Assembly (NCBI GenBank): GCA_905479495.1
Contig: CAJQMR010000002.1
Coordinates: 434,001 to 498,000 of the forward strand
Origin: an uncultured Anaerolineae bacterium
GTDB lineage: Bacteria; Chloroflexota; Anaerolineae; Promineifilales; Promineifilaceae
Length of the DNA stretch: 64,000 nt
Reading direction: 5' to 3'
Part shown: piece after piece, positions 18,322 to 27,251 of the stretch
Numbering within the stretch: the stretch's first letter is position 1
How the letters are laid out: every line of letters begins with the position of its first letter
Notes under the pieces: generated by a model
Database searches by the model: none
The model's input: only the letters and a program-made list of their open reading frames with translations
What the model was told of the DNA's origin: nothing
Translations under genes and position numbers: made by a program

Positions 18322-18639
18322 TCAGGCAACAACTTCCAGGCTAGCTTTTAACGGCGGCTTGTGCCAGAACCAATCCAGCCAACGGCCGTACGGGACACCC
18401 TTCTGCTTTTGATATGACCAAATGCTCACCTTAAGCCGATAACGATCCCAAAAGCGCACCGGTGCCCAGTGGATCTGGCCTGACCAAAGTATTGAGCCAT
18501 CTTCAGCATAAATGCTTAAACAATCCCCGTTTTTCAGGAAGAGTGGCGTTTGGGTGTCATCAGGTTGAAAAACAAACGCTATTCGACCTTCCCAACCCTG
18601 TTCCCAGTACGCCACCAACACACCCTGTAGTAAAGCCAT
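18322..18639 (-). CDS. Hypothetical protein
   Basis: 105 residues, converging on the acetyltransferase gene. It is rich in Trp and aromatic residues (AYWEQGWEGRIAF, ILWSGQIHWAPVRFWDRYRLKVSIWSYQKQKGVPYGRWLDWFWHK) with a beta-rich pattern. There is no signal peptide, no cysteine pair and no known motif. A GGAG lies about 11 nt upstream of the ATG. I do not recognise the family; it looks like a real small cytoplasmic protein because its composition matches neighbours and no longer frame overlaps it. Confidence 0.55.
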   Translation of the reverse strand: MALLQGVLVAYWEQGWEGRIAFVFQPDDTQTPLFLKNGDCLSIYAEDGSILWSGQIHWAPVRFWDRYRLKVSIWSYQKQKGVPYGRWLDWFWHKPPLKASLEVVA

Positions 18640-18890
18640 CGCCGCAAAACTCCATGATAGAAGTTACTTTTTTCACAAAACAAACACTTATTTAGTGTAT
18701 AGGGAAAACTGTTTTGCCAAACGTATCTCGTCTTGCATAGTTCTTGGTGAAACATTGAAGCTCAAGCAATTACTGTGTCGTTCTCCTTGCTTCAAGCTTA
18801 GCCACATTTCCATAATTAATATTATTGTAGGGTAAAAATCGCCCTGCTAGCAATATCGCCACTTTGCCCTGCCCAGTTTAAGGAGAAAAT

Positions 18891-20171
18891 ATGTTTAGGC
18901 TACAGGCTAAATGGATTGCGCTAACGTTGTTCTTTTGTTTTGTTGCAGTGGTTATTTTGTTGATGAATGGATTATTCCAAACATCCAAACAAGTGGCCCA
19001 GGCAGATGCCGTTCCGGTGCGCGATTATGTTGTCATGGCCTGGAACGATTTGGGGATGCATTGTTATAATCAGGATTTCCAAGACTTGGCCGTATTACCC
19101 CCATACAACACATTGTGGGCGCAGGTTATCAAAGTGGGCGACCCGCCCCAGCTCGTCACAACCGGCATCACCGTCACCTACAAATTCCCCGATAACACGT
19201 ACTCGGTAGGTAAATCAAACTTTTGGGATTATGAGTTGCAGCTATTTGGCGTTGAGCTGCCGCCCAATGTTGGTTTGGCTGGCAAAGGGTTGGCTGGCGA
19301 GCTCGATTTACATGATAATCATTTTACTGCTGAAGGTATTCCCCTCACGGAATTCCTGGATAGCGATTTGGTTAATCCCTATCCTTACCAACTGGCAGAA
19401 ATCACTGTCCTCGATCAGAATACCGCTGAAATCCTGGCCCAAACAACGGCCGTTGCTCCGGTTTCTACCGAAATGCACTGCGACAACTGCCATTTTGATG
19501 GGGGTGTTGAAGATATTGCCACCGGGCGCGTAGAAACCAACATTCTCACCCTGCACGACAGGGAAAATTTGGATGAATACCCACCAGGCCTATCTGGTCC
19601 GCTGATGAACCGCCGCCCGGTACTGTGCGCCGAATGCCATGCCTCCAATGCCCTGGGCAAACCGGGCGAACCGGGCCTCCCCAGTCTGTCCAACGCTATG
19701 CACGATAAACATGAAGATGAAGTCCCCGGAACGCAAGACGGCTGTTACAACTGCCATCCTGGTCCCACCACGCTCTGCCTGCGGGATGTGATGTCCCAAG
19801 AACACAACATGGACTGTCTTGACTGCCACGGCAGCATGAACAACGTTTCCCAAAATACAGATCCCTGGCTCAACGAACCCCGCTGCGACAATGCAGCCTG
19901 TCATGGCTCGGCTTACCAACAAGACCAGGCTTTGTACCGCATGTCCAAAGGGCATGGCGATGTCTACTGCGCCGCTTGCCATGACAGCCCGCACGCCATC
20001 GCCCCCAGCCGCGAGGCAAACGACGCGATCAAGTTTATCGACCTGCAAGGCTATAACGGGACGCTAGAGGTTTGCACCGTTTGCCACTTAACTGAACCGA
20101 CTGACGGCGGCATTCATGGGCTAGGCCCGATGGGGCATACATTTTTGCCTTTCGTCGAGAAAAATCCGTAA
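18891..20171 (+). CDS. Membrane-anchored seven-heme c-type cytochrome
   Basis: 426 residues; AAGGAG precedes the ATG. An N-terminal uncleaved signal-anchor (WIALTLFFCFVAVVILLMNGLF) places the rest outside the membrane. Residues 50-190 are a heme-free beta domain opening with YVVMAWNDLGMHCYNQDF. The second half carries seven heme sites: CDNCH, CAECH, CYNCH, CLDCH, CDNAACH (an expanded C-x3-C-H), CAACH and CTVCH. Extra His residues (MHDKHEDE, SKGHGD, GGIHGLGPMGH) can serve as distal ligands. The spacing is typical of multiheme electron-transfer or oxyanion-reducing cytochromes. No quinol oxidase or reductase genes adjoin it, so its partner is unknown. Confidence 0.9.
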   Translation: MFRLQAKWIALTLFFCFVAVVILLMNGLFQTSKQVAQADAVPVRDYVVMAWNDLGMHCYNQDFQDLAVLPPYNTLWAQVIKVGDPPQLVTTGITVTYKFPDNTYSVGKSNFWDYELQLFGVELPPNVGLAGKGLAGELDLHDNHFTAEGIPLTEFLDSDLVNPYPYQLAEITVLDQNTAEILAQTTAVAPVSTEMHCDNCHFDGGVEDIATGRVETNILTLHDRENLDEYPPGLSGPLMNRRPVLCAECHASNALGKPGEPGLPSLSNAMHDKHEDEVPGTQDGCYNCHPGPTTLCLRDVMSQEHNMDCLDCHGSMNNVSQNTDPWLNEPRCDNAACHGSAYQQDQALYRMSKGHGDVYCAACHDSPHAIAPSREANDAIKFIDLQGYNGTLEVCTVCHLTEPTDGGIHGLGPMGHTFLPFVEKNP

Positions 20172-20270
20172 GCAAACTGGCTCAGCCTGCTATCGTTATT
20201 TATTCACATTGACGGGCGAGTAACGGGTTGGCAGGCTTTGGGTCCACCATCTGCTGAGGCATCGCAGCAC

Positions 20271-20280
20271 GTGCTATACT
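20271..20280 (+). promoter_or_regulatory. Extended -10 promoter of the methyltransferase gene
   Basis: GTGCTATACT, identical to the -10 regions at 11085 and 54001. No good -35 is seen, as expected for TGn-extended promoters. The ATG at 20318 lies 37 nt downstream with AAGGA as ribosome site. Confidence 0.55.
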
Positions 20281-20317
20281 GAGATTTTCAGTTAACCCAA
20301 AAAAGCAAGGAATTGCG

Positions 20318-21061
20318 ATGCTAAAACTTGACAAACATTACGTCGAACCGCGTCTGGTTGATCTATACGACATCGAAAATCCCCGTGGCGCTGACACCGA
20401 CTTCTACGTGCAGCTTGCGGCTGAGCTGGACGCCCGTCACATCCTTGACCTGGGCTGTGGCACCGGCCTGTTTACACGAGAGCTGGCAATCAATGGTCGT
20501 CAGGTGGTGGGCATCGACCCCGCCTCAGCCATGCTGGCCGTTGCCCGCCGTCAACCTGGTGCCGAACGGGTTCAATGGATTGAAGGCGACTCTAAAGCTT
20601 TAGGCACACCGGGGGCGGATTTGCTGATTATGACCAGCCATGTGGCCCAGGTGTTCCTGGATGATGCAGCGTGGGACGCGACCCTGCGTGACATTTACAA
20701 TGCGCTGTGCCCTGGCGGGCGTCTTGCCTTCGAGAGCCGGAACCCAGACTATCAGGGATGGAAACAGTGGACCCGCGAAGATTCATTTGTTCGCTACCCT
20801 TCCCCGCATGGCATCATGGAGACGTGGGTGGAGGTGGTTAGTGAGGATGACGGCCGTATCCGCTTTGAGGGCCACAATGTTTTCACGGCCACTGGAGAGA
20901 AAATGATCGTGAACAGTGAACTGCGCTTTCGCAGCCAGACAGAGATAACCGATTCTTTGCACAACGCGGGATTCGCTATTGAGCAATTGTACGGCGACTG
21001 GAATCGTGCGCCATTTCTCAGTACCAGCCCAGAAATGATATTCATCGCACAGCGCGATTAG
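20318..21061 (+). CDS. Class I SAM-dependent methyltransferase
   Basis: 247 residues; AAGGA 7 nt before the ATG. The Rossmann motif I (HILDLGCGTGLFTRELA, about 45-60) binds S-adenosylmethionine. GIDPASAMLAVAR is motif II with the acidic ribose-binding Asp, and LLIMTSHVAQVFLDDAAWDATLRDIYNALCPGGRLAFESRNP covers motifs III-IV of the Methyltransf_25/11 group. The substrate is unknown. The C-terminal about 90 residues (WTREDSFVRYPSPHGIMETWVEVV) are beta-rich, as in small-molecule methyltransferases. Confidence 0.9.
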   Translation: MLKLDKHYVEPRLVDLYDIENPRGADTDFYVQLAAELDARHILDLGCGTGLFTRELAINGRQVVGIDPASAMLAVARRQPGAERVQWIEGDSKALGTPGADLLIMTSHVAQVFLDDAAWDATLRDIYNALCPGGRLAFESRNPDYQGWKQWTREDSFVRYPSPHGIMETWVEVVSEDDGRIRFEGHNVFTATGEKMIVNSELRFRSQTEITDSLHNAGFAIEQLYGDWNRAPFLSTSPEMIFIAQRD

Positions 21062-21116
21062 GTGGTTTCTGGCAAACGGCCGTTATCCTCCCAACTTAAA
21101 ACAGTTAGGCTACTTC

Positions 21117-22229
21117 TTATGGTGCGGGCACAAACACCGGGCAGGTATTGGTTCCCAAAGGACAGCGCGCAATTTCTTCACCATCCCACAAGACACGAAA
21201 CTCAACAGATCCCGGCCGCTCGATCCAGAATAGTTCATCACCGTTTTTTTCCGGCGTTACCTTAGAGTTGTAGCTGCGGCAAAACTGTGGCTGCAAGTAG
21301 ACTCCGCCAACACCGAAGGGCTCGATGCTGTCGCAGGCAAGTCCATCCACAAAATTATAGAACTGCGTCCAGCGGTCACCGGCCATCCCATAGATCAACG
21401 GCCGTCCCGCGTCATCCAGCGCCTCAAAGCTGAGGTTTCTCACGGGAACGCGCTCAGAAGATGGATTGTAGAGGTAAAAACTGGTGGGATCGTAAGTTAG
21501 TTCTAGAGGCCTGCCATCAGGGTAAAGGACGGTTGGTTCAGCTTCGGCCGTAACTTCAACAGATAGTTCAGCGGTGGGTTCAGCTTCTACGGCTTCCTCA
21601 ACCGTCGGGGCGATTGTGGGTTCTGCGGTGGGCTCATTTGTGGCGGTGGGCGGGGCTTTTGTGGCCGTTGGTGGAGCTTCTGTGGCTGGCAGAGGTTCAT
21701 CCGTGGCTTCGGTTGTGGCGGGAACGGCCGTTGCGGATACCGTTTGTGTCGCCGGCACATCGGCCACGGCAGGGGCTGTTGTTGTTTCTGGTCTTAGCGA
21801 GCGGACCAGTAAATAGATACCACCGATGACCACAAGAATCCCTATCACGGCGATAGCAATCGTCTGTGGGCTTAACACCAACTGCCAGGGCTGGGATGAT
21901 TTGGTTGGGGGAAGTATTGGGGCTGCTGCTACCTTTTCTTCACTTACTGCCGCCGCAGCTTCTTCCCTTTCTGCTGCGGCCGCTGCCGCTTCAATTTCAT
22001 CCCACGGTACCCTTTCTAATTTTTCCTTACAGTAGGCAATCAGTTCAGGTAATCTTTTTTTTCGCTCAAAATATTCTATGAGTTCGCGAACTTTACCAGA
22101 AAAATTATCTCCAGAGAGGGATTCATACTTTATCTCAAGGTCAAAGCACAATGTCTGGAGTTCATTATCATCAAAACCGGCCTCAATCGCTTTCCGTAGT
22201 TCCCTACGCCAATTTATTGATTCATTCAT
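21117..22229 (-). CDS. Membrane-anchored effector-associated (death-like) domain protein
   Basis: 370 residues from the ATG at 22229; a GTG five codons upstream is possible. The N-terminal about 80 residues (INWRRELRKAIEAGFDDNELQTLCFDLEIKYESLSGD.FSGKVRELIEYFERKKRLPELIAYCKEKL) match the helical effector-associated domains that precede caspase-like, TIR or NB-ARC modules in Chloroflexota and cyanobacteria. An Ala/Glu coil, a membrane helix (TIAIAVIGILVVIGGIYLLV, about 135-155) and a T/A/E-rich extracellular linker follow. The C-terminal beta-rich domain of about 130 residues contains RNLSFEALDDAGRPLIYG and Cys residues near the end. There is no enzymatic module, so it looks like a transmembrane receptor or adaptor that could recruit an EAD-bearing effector inside. 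Confidence 0.75.
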   Translation of the reverse strand: MNESINWRRELRKAIEAGFDDNELQTLCFDLEIKYESLSGDNFSGKVRELIEYFERKKRLPELIAYCKEKLERVPWDEIEAAAAAAEREEAAAAVSEEKVAAAPILPPTKSSQPWQLVLSPQTIAIAVIGILVVIGGIYLLVRSLRPETTTAPAVADVPATQTVSATAVPATTEATDEPLPATEAPPTATKAPPTATNEPTAEPTIAPTVEEAVEAEPTAELSVEVTAEAEPTVLYPDGRPLELTYDPTSFYLYNPSSERVPVRNLSFEALDDAGRPLIYGMAGDRWTQFYNFVDGLACDSIEPFGVGGVYLQPQFCRSYNSKVTPEKNGDELFWIERPGSVEFRVLWDGEEIARCPLGTNTCPVFVPAP

Positions 22230-22310
22230 GTTAAGCCCGGTCACCTTTGCAAGAAATTGAAGTTTAATGTAGCGAGTCGTGGCTGGATTATAGGACCATA
22301 TCCCCTTACG

Positions 22311-24557
22311 TCAAGACCCTTGATTTGACCGTGGTTGGCAGGCGTACAGGGCTGTTACCAATTCATTGATAGCGATTGGCTTGCTGATATAGTCATCCAT
22401 CCCGAGTGAGAGGTAACGTTCTCGATCGCCTTTTAGCGCGTACGCTGTCATAGCGATAATGGTGGGGCATTTTGTTTGGGGACATTGTTCATGAATAAGC
22501 TGAGTGGTGGCCACGCCATCAAGGTTGGGCATCTGGATGTCCATGAGCACCACGTCGTACGGCCGTTGCTTCAGTGTTTGCAGCACTTCCTGCCCATCGC
22601 CAACAATATCGGCGCGATACCCCAGCCGCTCTAACATGCGCTGCAACACAATCTGATTGTTTTCGTTATCTTCGGCAACCAAAATGTGCAAAGGATGTTT
22701 AAGCCCCATCATTTTGTCGAATTGACTTGGTTCTGTTTCAGGTAAATCAACCATTTGGCCTTCTTCACCAAAGGATTGTAAGAGCGCATCGTAGAGAGTG
22801 GCGGGATGGATGGGCTTTTTTAGGTAGGCGATGATGTGGAAGGTTTTGGGGAGAGACGGCCGTTTAAGCAAGGTAGACGTCAAAATCAGGGGAATCTGAG
22901 CAAAACTTGGTACCTGTTCCATCGTTTCAGACAAAACTGCACCGCTGATCATAGGTGCTTGCAGATCTAGAATAAGCGCATCGGCTTTATGGGTTTTTAA
23001 CCATTGGTTGGCTTCTGACCCTGTGGCAAACGGGTAAGCATGGATATGCCAATAGCTCAATTGGTCTCGCAAAATATTGCGAGATGTAGCATTGTCGTCG
23101 ATTACGACAACTGATTTATGATGTAATAAAGGTTGATCCGAAGAAAGATACGGTTGCTCTGGGCTTGTCTCGGCCTGTAACTGGACAGTAAAAAAGAAAT
23201 TTGAGCCAATCTTTTCTTGGCTTTCAACCCACATCGTGCCCCCCATCAATTCTGCCAATCGCTTGCTAATGACCAGCCCTAAGCCGGTTCCGCCATACAA
23301 GCGTGCTGTGGAGACATCCGCCTGGGTAAATGATTCAAACAGGCTGGAGATTCGATCTTGGGGAATACCAACACCAGTGTCTCGCACGGAAAAATGGAGA
23401 AGGTGTTCACCCGGCTCATCCTTGTGGCCTGTGACAAAAATAGCCACTTCCCCAGCCAGTGTAAATTTAATGGCATTATTGACCAGGTTTACCAGAATTT
23501 GGCGCAAGCGCGACTCATCGCCGCGAAACATGGCTGGTAGTGCCGGATCAACCTGATAAAGTAGCTCAATGCTTTTTTCGGCGGCAATTGACGTAAATAA
23601 TTCTAAAGCATCATGCAAACAGGTACGCAGGTAAAATGGCTGATTTTCCAAAACCAATTTACCAGCTTCAATCTTAGAAAAGTCCAGGATATCGTTGATA
23701 ATGTTTAACAGACTGTTGCTGCCGCTGCGGATGGTTTCGGCGAATTCCTGCTGTTCCACAGTGAGGTCTGTGTCTAACATCAGGCTGGCCATGCCGATGA
23801 CAGCATTGAGTGGCGTGCGAATCTCATGGCTCATGTTGGCCAGAAATTCGCTTTTGGCTCGATTGGCGGCTTCGGCTACCTCTTTTGCTGCTTTTAATTC
23901 GGCCGTTTGGATTTGCACTTCTTCTTCCAGCTTTGCCTGAATCATTTCTAATGCACGATTCTGCTGCGCAAGCTCTTCGCTGTAGACATGACTTATTTGG
24001 GCGGCACGCATAAAGTTAAAGCGGACGAGGCTAAAGAGCAGTGTGGTAACGGCAAAGACAAAACCTTGCGTCATTAGCCAAATGAGCGGTGCAGATTGCT
24101 GTAAAAATGGCAGGCTATTTGGCTCAGAGCTTTTTAGCCAAAGGTTGAAAAGCCCTACCAGTACACTGGCAATAACCATGACAAACCCATGACGATTGTC
24201 GAACAGCAGCATGGTCATCAGGGTGAGTAGATAATAAATGTTAAAGATGGGGGTATCGGCACTCCCTAAAATAAAAACAAGAATCGTGTTTAGAAGCCAA
24301 TGAAAAATAACAAAGCTATAGCTGGCGGCACGAACCTTGTTGAAATTTAAGAGAATCAGAACGATGAGATAGATAAAACTGGAGAGAAAGGTGCTTTGCA
24401 GTGCGTAAGGAAACAGCGGGAAACGATAGAACAGCAATCCCATTGTGATGGAAATGAAAAAACCCACCCAGGTAACGACAGATAACAATGCTTTGGTGTT
24501 TTGTGGCTCCATTGAATGGAACCAGGTCTGCAATAGCTGTTTAAGCTCAGTGATCAT
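22311..24557 (-). CDS. Membrane hybrid histidine kinase with two receiver domains
   Basis: 748 residues. Six hydrophobic segments in the first 190 residues form a membrane sensor (no large periplasmic loop), then a coiled coil ([42 protein letters not shown] split by heptads). HisKA follows with the phospho-His in [18 protein letters not shown], and a complete HATPase_c ([29 protein letters not shown]). The first receiver ([20 protein letters not shown]) is divergent. The second ([32 protein letters not shown]) is canonical with Asp in LMDIQMP. There is no output or Hpt domain, so phosphate must pass to a separate protein. Confidence 0.92.
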   Translation of the reverse strand: MITELKQLLQTWFHSMEPQNTKALLSVVTWVGFFISITMGLLFYRFPLFPYALQSTFLSSFIYLIVLILLNFNKVRAASYSFVIFHWLLNTILVFILGSADTPIFNIYYLLTLMTMLLFDNRHGFVMVIASVLVGLFNLWLKSSEPNSLPFLQQSAPLIWLMTQGFVFAVTTLLFSLVRFNFMRAAQISHVYSEELAQQNRALEMIQAKLEEEVQIQTAELKAAKEVAEAANRAKSEFLANMSHEIRTPLNAVIGMASLMLDTDLTVEQQEFAETIRSGSNSLLNIINDILDFSKIEAGKLVLENQPFYLRTCLHDALELFTSIAAEKSIELLYQVDPALPAMFRGDESRLRQILVNLVNNAIKFTLAGEVAIFVTGHKDEPGEHLLHFSVRDTGVGIPQDRISSLFESFTQADVSTARLYGGTGLGLVISKRLAELMGGTMWVESQEKIGSNFFFTVQLQAETSPEQPYLSSDQPLLHHKSVVVIDDNATSRNILRDQLSYWHIHAYPFATGSEANQWLKTHKADALILDLQAPMISGAVLSETMEQVPSFAQIPLILTSTLLKRPSLPKTFHIIAYLKKPIHPATLYDALLQSFGEEGQMVDLPETEPSQFDKMMGLKHPLHILVAEDNENNQIVLQRMLERLGYRADIVGDGQEVLQTLKQRPYDVVLMDIQMPNLDGVATTQLIHEQCPQTKCPTIIAMTAYALKGDRERYLSLGMDDYISKPIAINELVTALYACQPRSNQGS

Positions 24558-24639
24558 TTGGAATCATCAAGAAGATGGGGTCTAAATAAATTCGATATGA
24601 CTTTGGTAAAATTGAGTGATGGTATCCACTATGCAACGT

Positions 24640-25377
24640 TTATGAGTCTGGCGCAGAGTTTATGGTACGGCCGATTTGAAACAAGGCTACCAGCAAAATA
24701 AGCAGATTGACAATCTGTAAGACGTGGTACCCCCCTTCAATAATCCAGGCATTGTCACGAAATGCATCAACAAAAAGGCGTCCTGCGCTGTAAACGGCCG
24801 TTGTTAACAAGAACGGCCGTCCCACCATAAACCTGCCCGGTCGGCTGACCCGCCACCAGGTGAGCAGCGCCAGGCCGCCAACCAATAACTCGTACAGCTG
24901 TACCGGGTGCCGCCGCACGCCAAATGGGGCAATGCCCCAGGGAACGGCCGTTAAAGATCCATAGCCTGGGCCACCAACAAAATCGGCCAGGCTGACAACC
25001 ATTAAACCCAGAACAAGCCCCGGAGCCAGCGCATCCAGGGTGGGCAGCAGGGACAGCCGTTTGGCCCGCGCATAAAAAAATGCGCCAGCCAGACCCAGCA
25101 GCACCCCACCCCACACGTTATAGCCTGTATTGAGCGGCCAGATGATGTTGAGCGGATTCTGGCTAAAGGCGGACCAATATTGGGCCACAAACGTCAACCG
25201 TGCGCCGATAAATCCGGTGAAGACGGCCGTTGCCGCCACCCCAAAGATAAATTCCCGGTTTTGTCCGATACGGTCGGCCGTTCGTTCAACCAACGTGAGA
25301 CACAGCCAGGTGCCAATGAGAATGACCAGACCTGTCGTTGGAAAAGCCAGGCGGCCAATACTTACTGTAGGAAACAT
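24640..25377 (-). CDS. lgt: Prolipoprotein diacylglyceryl transferase family protein
   Basis: 245 residues, about seven membrane helices. Family features: the N-terminal half with FTGFIGARLTFVAQYW and YNVWGGVLLGLAGAFFYARAK, then FVGGPGYGSLTAVPWGI and the RRHPVQLYE signature. It ends in an aromatic and hydrophobic helix pair (YSAGRLFVDAFRDNAWI). Lgt moves diacylglycerol from phosphatidylglycerol to the lipobox Cys of prolipoproteins, at least three of which are encoded in this window. The central signature is divergent from the classical GRxGNFxNxE form, so a lipoprotein-unrelated paralogue is possible. It lies downstream of the TlpA gene on the same strand. Confidence 0.75.
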   Translation of the reverse strand: MFPTVSIGRLAFPTTGLVILIGTWLCLTLVERTADRIGQNREFIFGVAATAVFTGFIGARLTFVAQYWSAFSQNPLNIIWPLNTGYNVWGGVLLGLAGAFFYARAKRLSLLPTLDALAPGLVLGLMVVSLADFVGGPGYGSLTAVPWGIAPFGVRRHPVQLYELLVGGLALLTWWRVSRPGRFMVGRPFLLTTAVYSAGRLFVDAFRDNAWIIEGGYHVLQIVNLLILLVALFQIGRTINSAPDS

Positions 25378-25481
25378 GAATAATGGTTAATTGTGAATGG
25401 TAAATGGTTAAAAATTAATGATGACGGTTTGTTGTTCGTAGCTCACCCCACTTTACGCTTATCATTTTTACTGAACATTGT

Positions 25482-26057
25482 TTACTGACTGTTGGTTTCA
25501 GCCAACATGCTTTCCACGCGCCGTTGCAAAACGGCTTCACTCAAGATGCCAATGACCACCTCTCGTACAATGCCGTTTTGGTCTATAAAAACGGTGGTGG
25601 GCAAGCTGTTGACCTCATAAGTGAGGTTCACCCGGTTATCTGGGTCTATCAGCAGTGGATAGGTGACGTTGTATTCATTGCCAAAATCGGTGATAGTTGC
25701 GAGATCTTCGCCCTGATTGATGCCAATGAAAGCGGCACGGCCGTTGTATTTTACGCTGGCTTGTTGCAGGTTTGGCATTTCTACCCGGCATGGGCCGCAC
25801 CAGCTGGCCCAAAAGTTAAGCACGACCGGCTTGCTGTTGTTGCTAGCCTGATTCGTGATTTCAGACAAGGTGACGGTTTGGCCAACGGCCGTTTGCAAAG
25901 TGAAGTCAGGGGCTAGATGTCCCACAATCGGGGCTTCGGTAAGTGTGATAGGACCGCTGGCCTGTGTCACTGGCTCGCGTGACACCACAATCCAAGCTGT
26001 GCCCAACAGCGCTGCCAACAGCAACAAGATGCTCCATTCAAGTCGTGTCTTCAACAT
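25482..26057 (-). CDS. TlpA/ResA-like thiol-disulfide oxidoreductase
   Basis: 191 residues. An N-terminal signal-anchor (LEWSILLLLAALLGTAWIVV) holds it at the outer face of the membrane. The AhpC/TSA-type thioredoxin fold follows: GHLAPDFTLQTAVGQTVTLSEI, the redox motif WCGPC in NFWASWCGPCRVEMPNL, a cis-Pro site LPTTVFID, and a KxG-free end. Such proteins reduce disulfides, for example in apocytochrome c maturation, which would fit the multiheme cytochrome nearby. The ATG lies 6 nt after TAAAAT (26064-26069) in the context TAAAAT-GGGGCC-ATG, indicating a leaderless mRNA. Confidence 0.9.
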   Translation of the reverse strand: MLKTRLEWSILLLLAALLGTAWIVVSREPVTQASGPITLTEAPIVGHLAPDFTLQTAVGQTVTLSEITNQASNNSKPVVLNFWASWCGPCRVEMPNLQQASVKYNGRAAFIGINQGEDLATITDFGNEYNVTYPLLIDPDNRVNLTYEVNSLPTTVFIDQNGIVREVVIGILSEAVLQRRVESMLAETNSQ

Positions 26058-26130
26058 GGCCCCATTTTACCACGATTGCCCAGGAGCGTTTACCCGATGA
26101 AAATCCATCGCGTCCTCTCAGGCTGTCCTT

Positions 26131-27060
26131 TTAGTTGAGCGTTAGCAACGCTTCCGCAAATTGCATAACCTCTTTTGCCAGGCGGATGCGGTCGGCTTCG
26201 TTGTGCATCATGGTGTTCAGACAGCGCGTTTCGATGCCTAAATCATCGCAGCTGCCCGCGTCTTGCACGTCATAAACAAAGCCGTCGATAAGCTCATTAT
26301 AATAGTCGGCAATCGTGCGGCTGGTGGGAGGCAGCCCCAACTCTTGCATCATTTTGGCGGCGGGTCCCTTCACCGCCTGCCCACCCACAATCGGACTCAC
26401 CGCGATGATTGCCTGGGGCAAATCCATCATCAAGGCCCGAATGGGGTACACGTTGAGAATAGGATCGATGCTGACAAACGGGTTGGATGGGGCAATAAAG
26501 ACGAGATCGGCCGTTTCAAACGCCCGAATCACGGCCTGGGTCGCCCGCACATCCTCTGGTAGAACAACTTCTTTAACCGGTGGCTGCCATCTTTCCTGCA
26601 CGAACCAGGTCTGGAAAGGATAAACTGTATCGCCGCTTTGGATCTGGGTGGGGGCAGGTTGGTTGCTCATGGGCAGGACGGTGACGTCGATACCCAACTG
26701 GGCGCAGAGATGGTGGGTAACGGCCGTTAATGTCTCGCCTTGTTTAAGCAGATGGGTGCGCGTCAGGTGTGTTGCCAAATCTAGATCGCCCAACCGGAAC
26801 CAATCTGGCCCACCTAAAGCCGTAACTTCGCTGATAGTGCGCCACGTTTCTCCCGTACGTCCCCAACCGGTTTCGTCGTTGGCCACACCTGCCAAACGGT
26901 ACATCACTGTGTCCAAATCAGGGCAAATAGTCAGCCCGGCATGTTCAAAATCGTCGCCTGTGTTGACAATGATGGTAACGTCTTCTGGGGGCAAAATACG
27001 GGCAATCCCGTCGGCCAGCTTTGCCCCACCGACGCCGCCAGCCAAAACCACAACTTTCAT
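26131..27060 (-). CDS. cofD: 2-phospho-L-lactate transferase (coenzyme F420 biosynthesis)
   Basis: 309 residues. Family signatures: the N-terminal nucleotide-binding VVLAGGVGGAKLADGIA, IIVNTGDDFEHAGLTICPDLDTVMYRLAG, the WFRLGDLDLATHLTRTHLL segment, and VFIAPSNPFVSIDPIL / AVSPIVGGQAVKGPAAKMM. CofD joins the lactyl- (or enolpyruvyl-) phosphoguanosine unit to the deazaflavin Fo to make F420-0. Its presence implies that this organism makes F420; cofC, cofE and cofGH are not in this window. It stands alone between the TlpA gene (about 70 nt) and the peptidase gene. Confidence 0.95.
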   Translation of the reverse strand: MKVVVLAGGVGGAKLADGIARILPPEDVTIIVNTGDDFEHAGLTICPDLDTVMYRLAGVANDETGWGRTGETWRTISEVTALGGPDWFRLGDLDLATHLTRTHLLKQGETLTAVTHHLCAQLGIDVTVLPMSNQPAPTQIQSGDTVYPFQTWFVQERWQPPVKEVVLPEDVRATQAVIRAFETADLVFIAPSNPFVSIDPILNVYPIRALMMDLPQAIIAVSPIVGGQAVKGPAAKMMQELGLPPTSRTIADYYNELIDGFVYDVQDAGSCDDLGIETRCLNTMMHNEADRIRLAKEVMQFAEALLTLN

Positions 27061-27170
27061 CTTATCTCCTTGACATAGTTAATACAGAGACGCGGGGCCG
27101 CAGAGAAGAATCACAGGCGGTTGGTGCGTCATCCGCTAAATTGTTATTGACATAAGCAATTAGATTCGGC

Positions 27171-27214
27171 AAAAAAATAGGACTGCATTGTATCATATAG
27201 ATACCGTGCAGCCC
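27171..27214 (-). terminator. Intrinsic terminator of the M20 peptidase gene
   Basis: Arms 27180-27194 and 27200-27214 form a 15-bp stem with a two-base internal mismatch and a five-nt loop. On the minus strand it is followed by a run of seven T (27172-27178). It lies about 40 nt past the stop at 27252. Confidence 0.8.
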
Positions 27215-27251
27215 TGGTTGAAAAAGTTTTTATGCTTTGTTTTTCTGTGAT

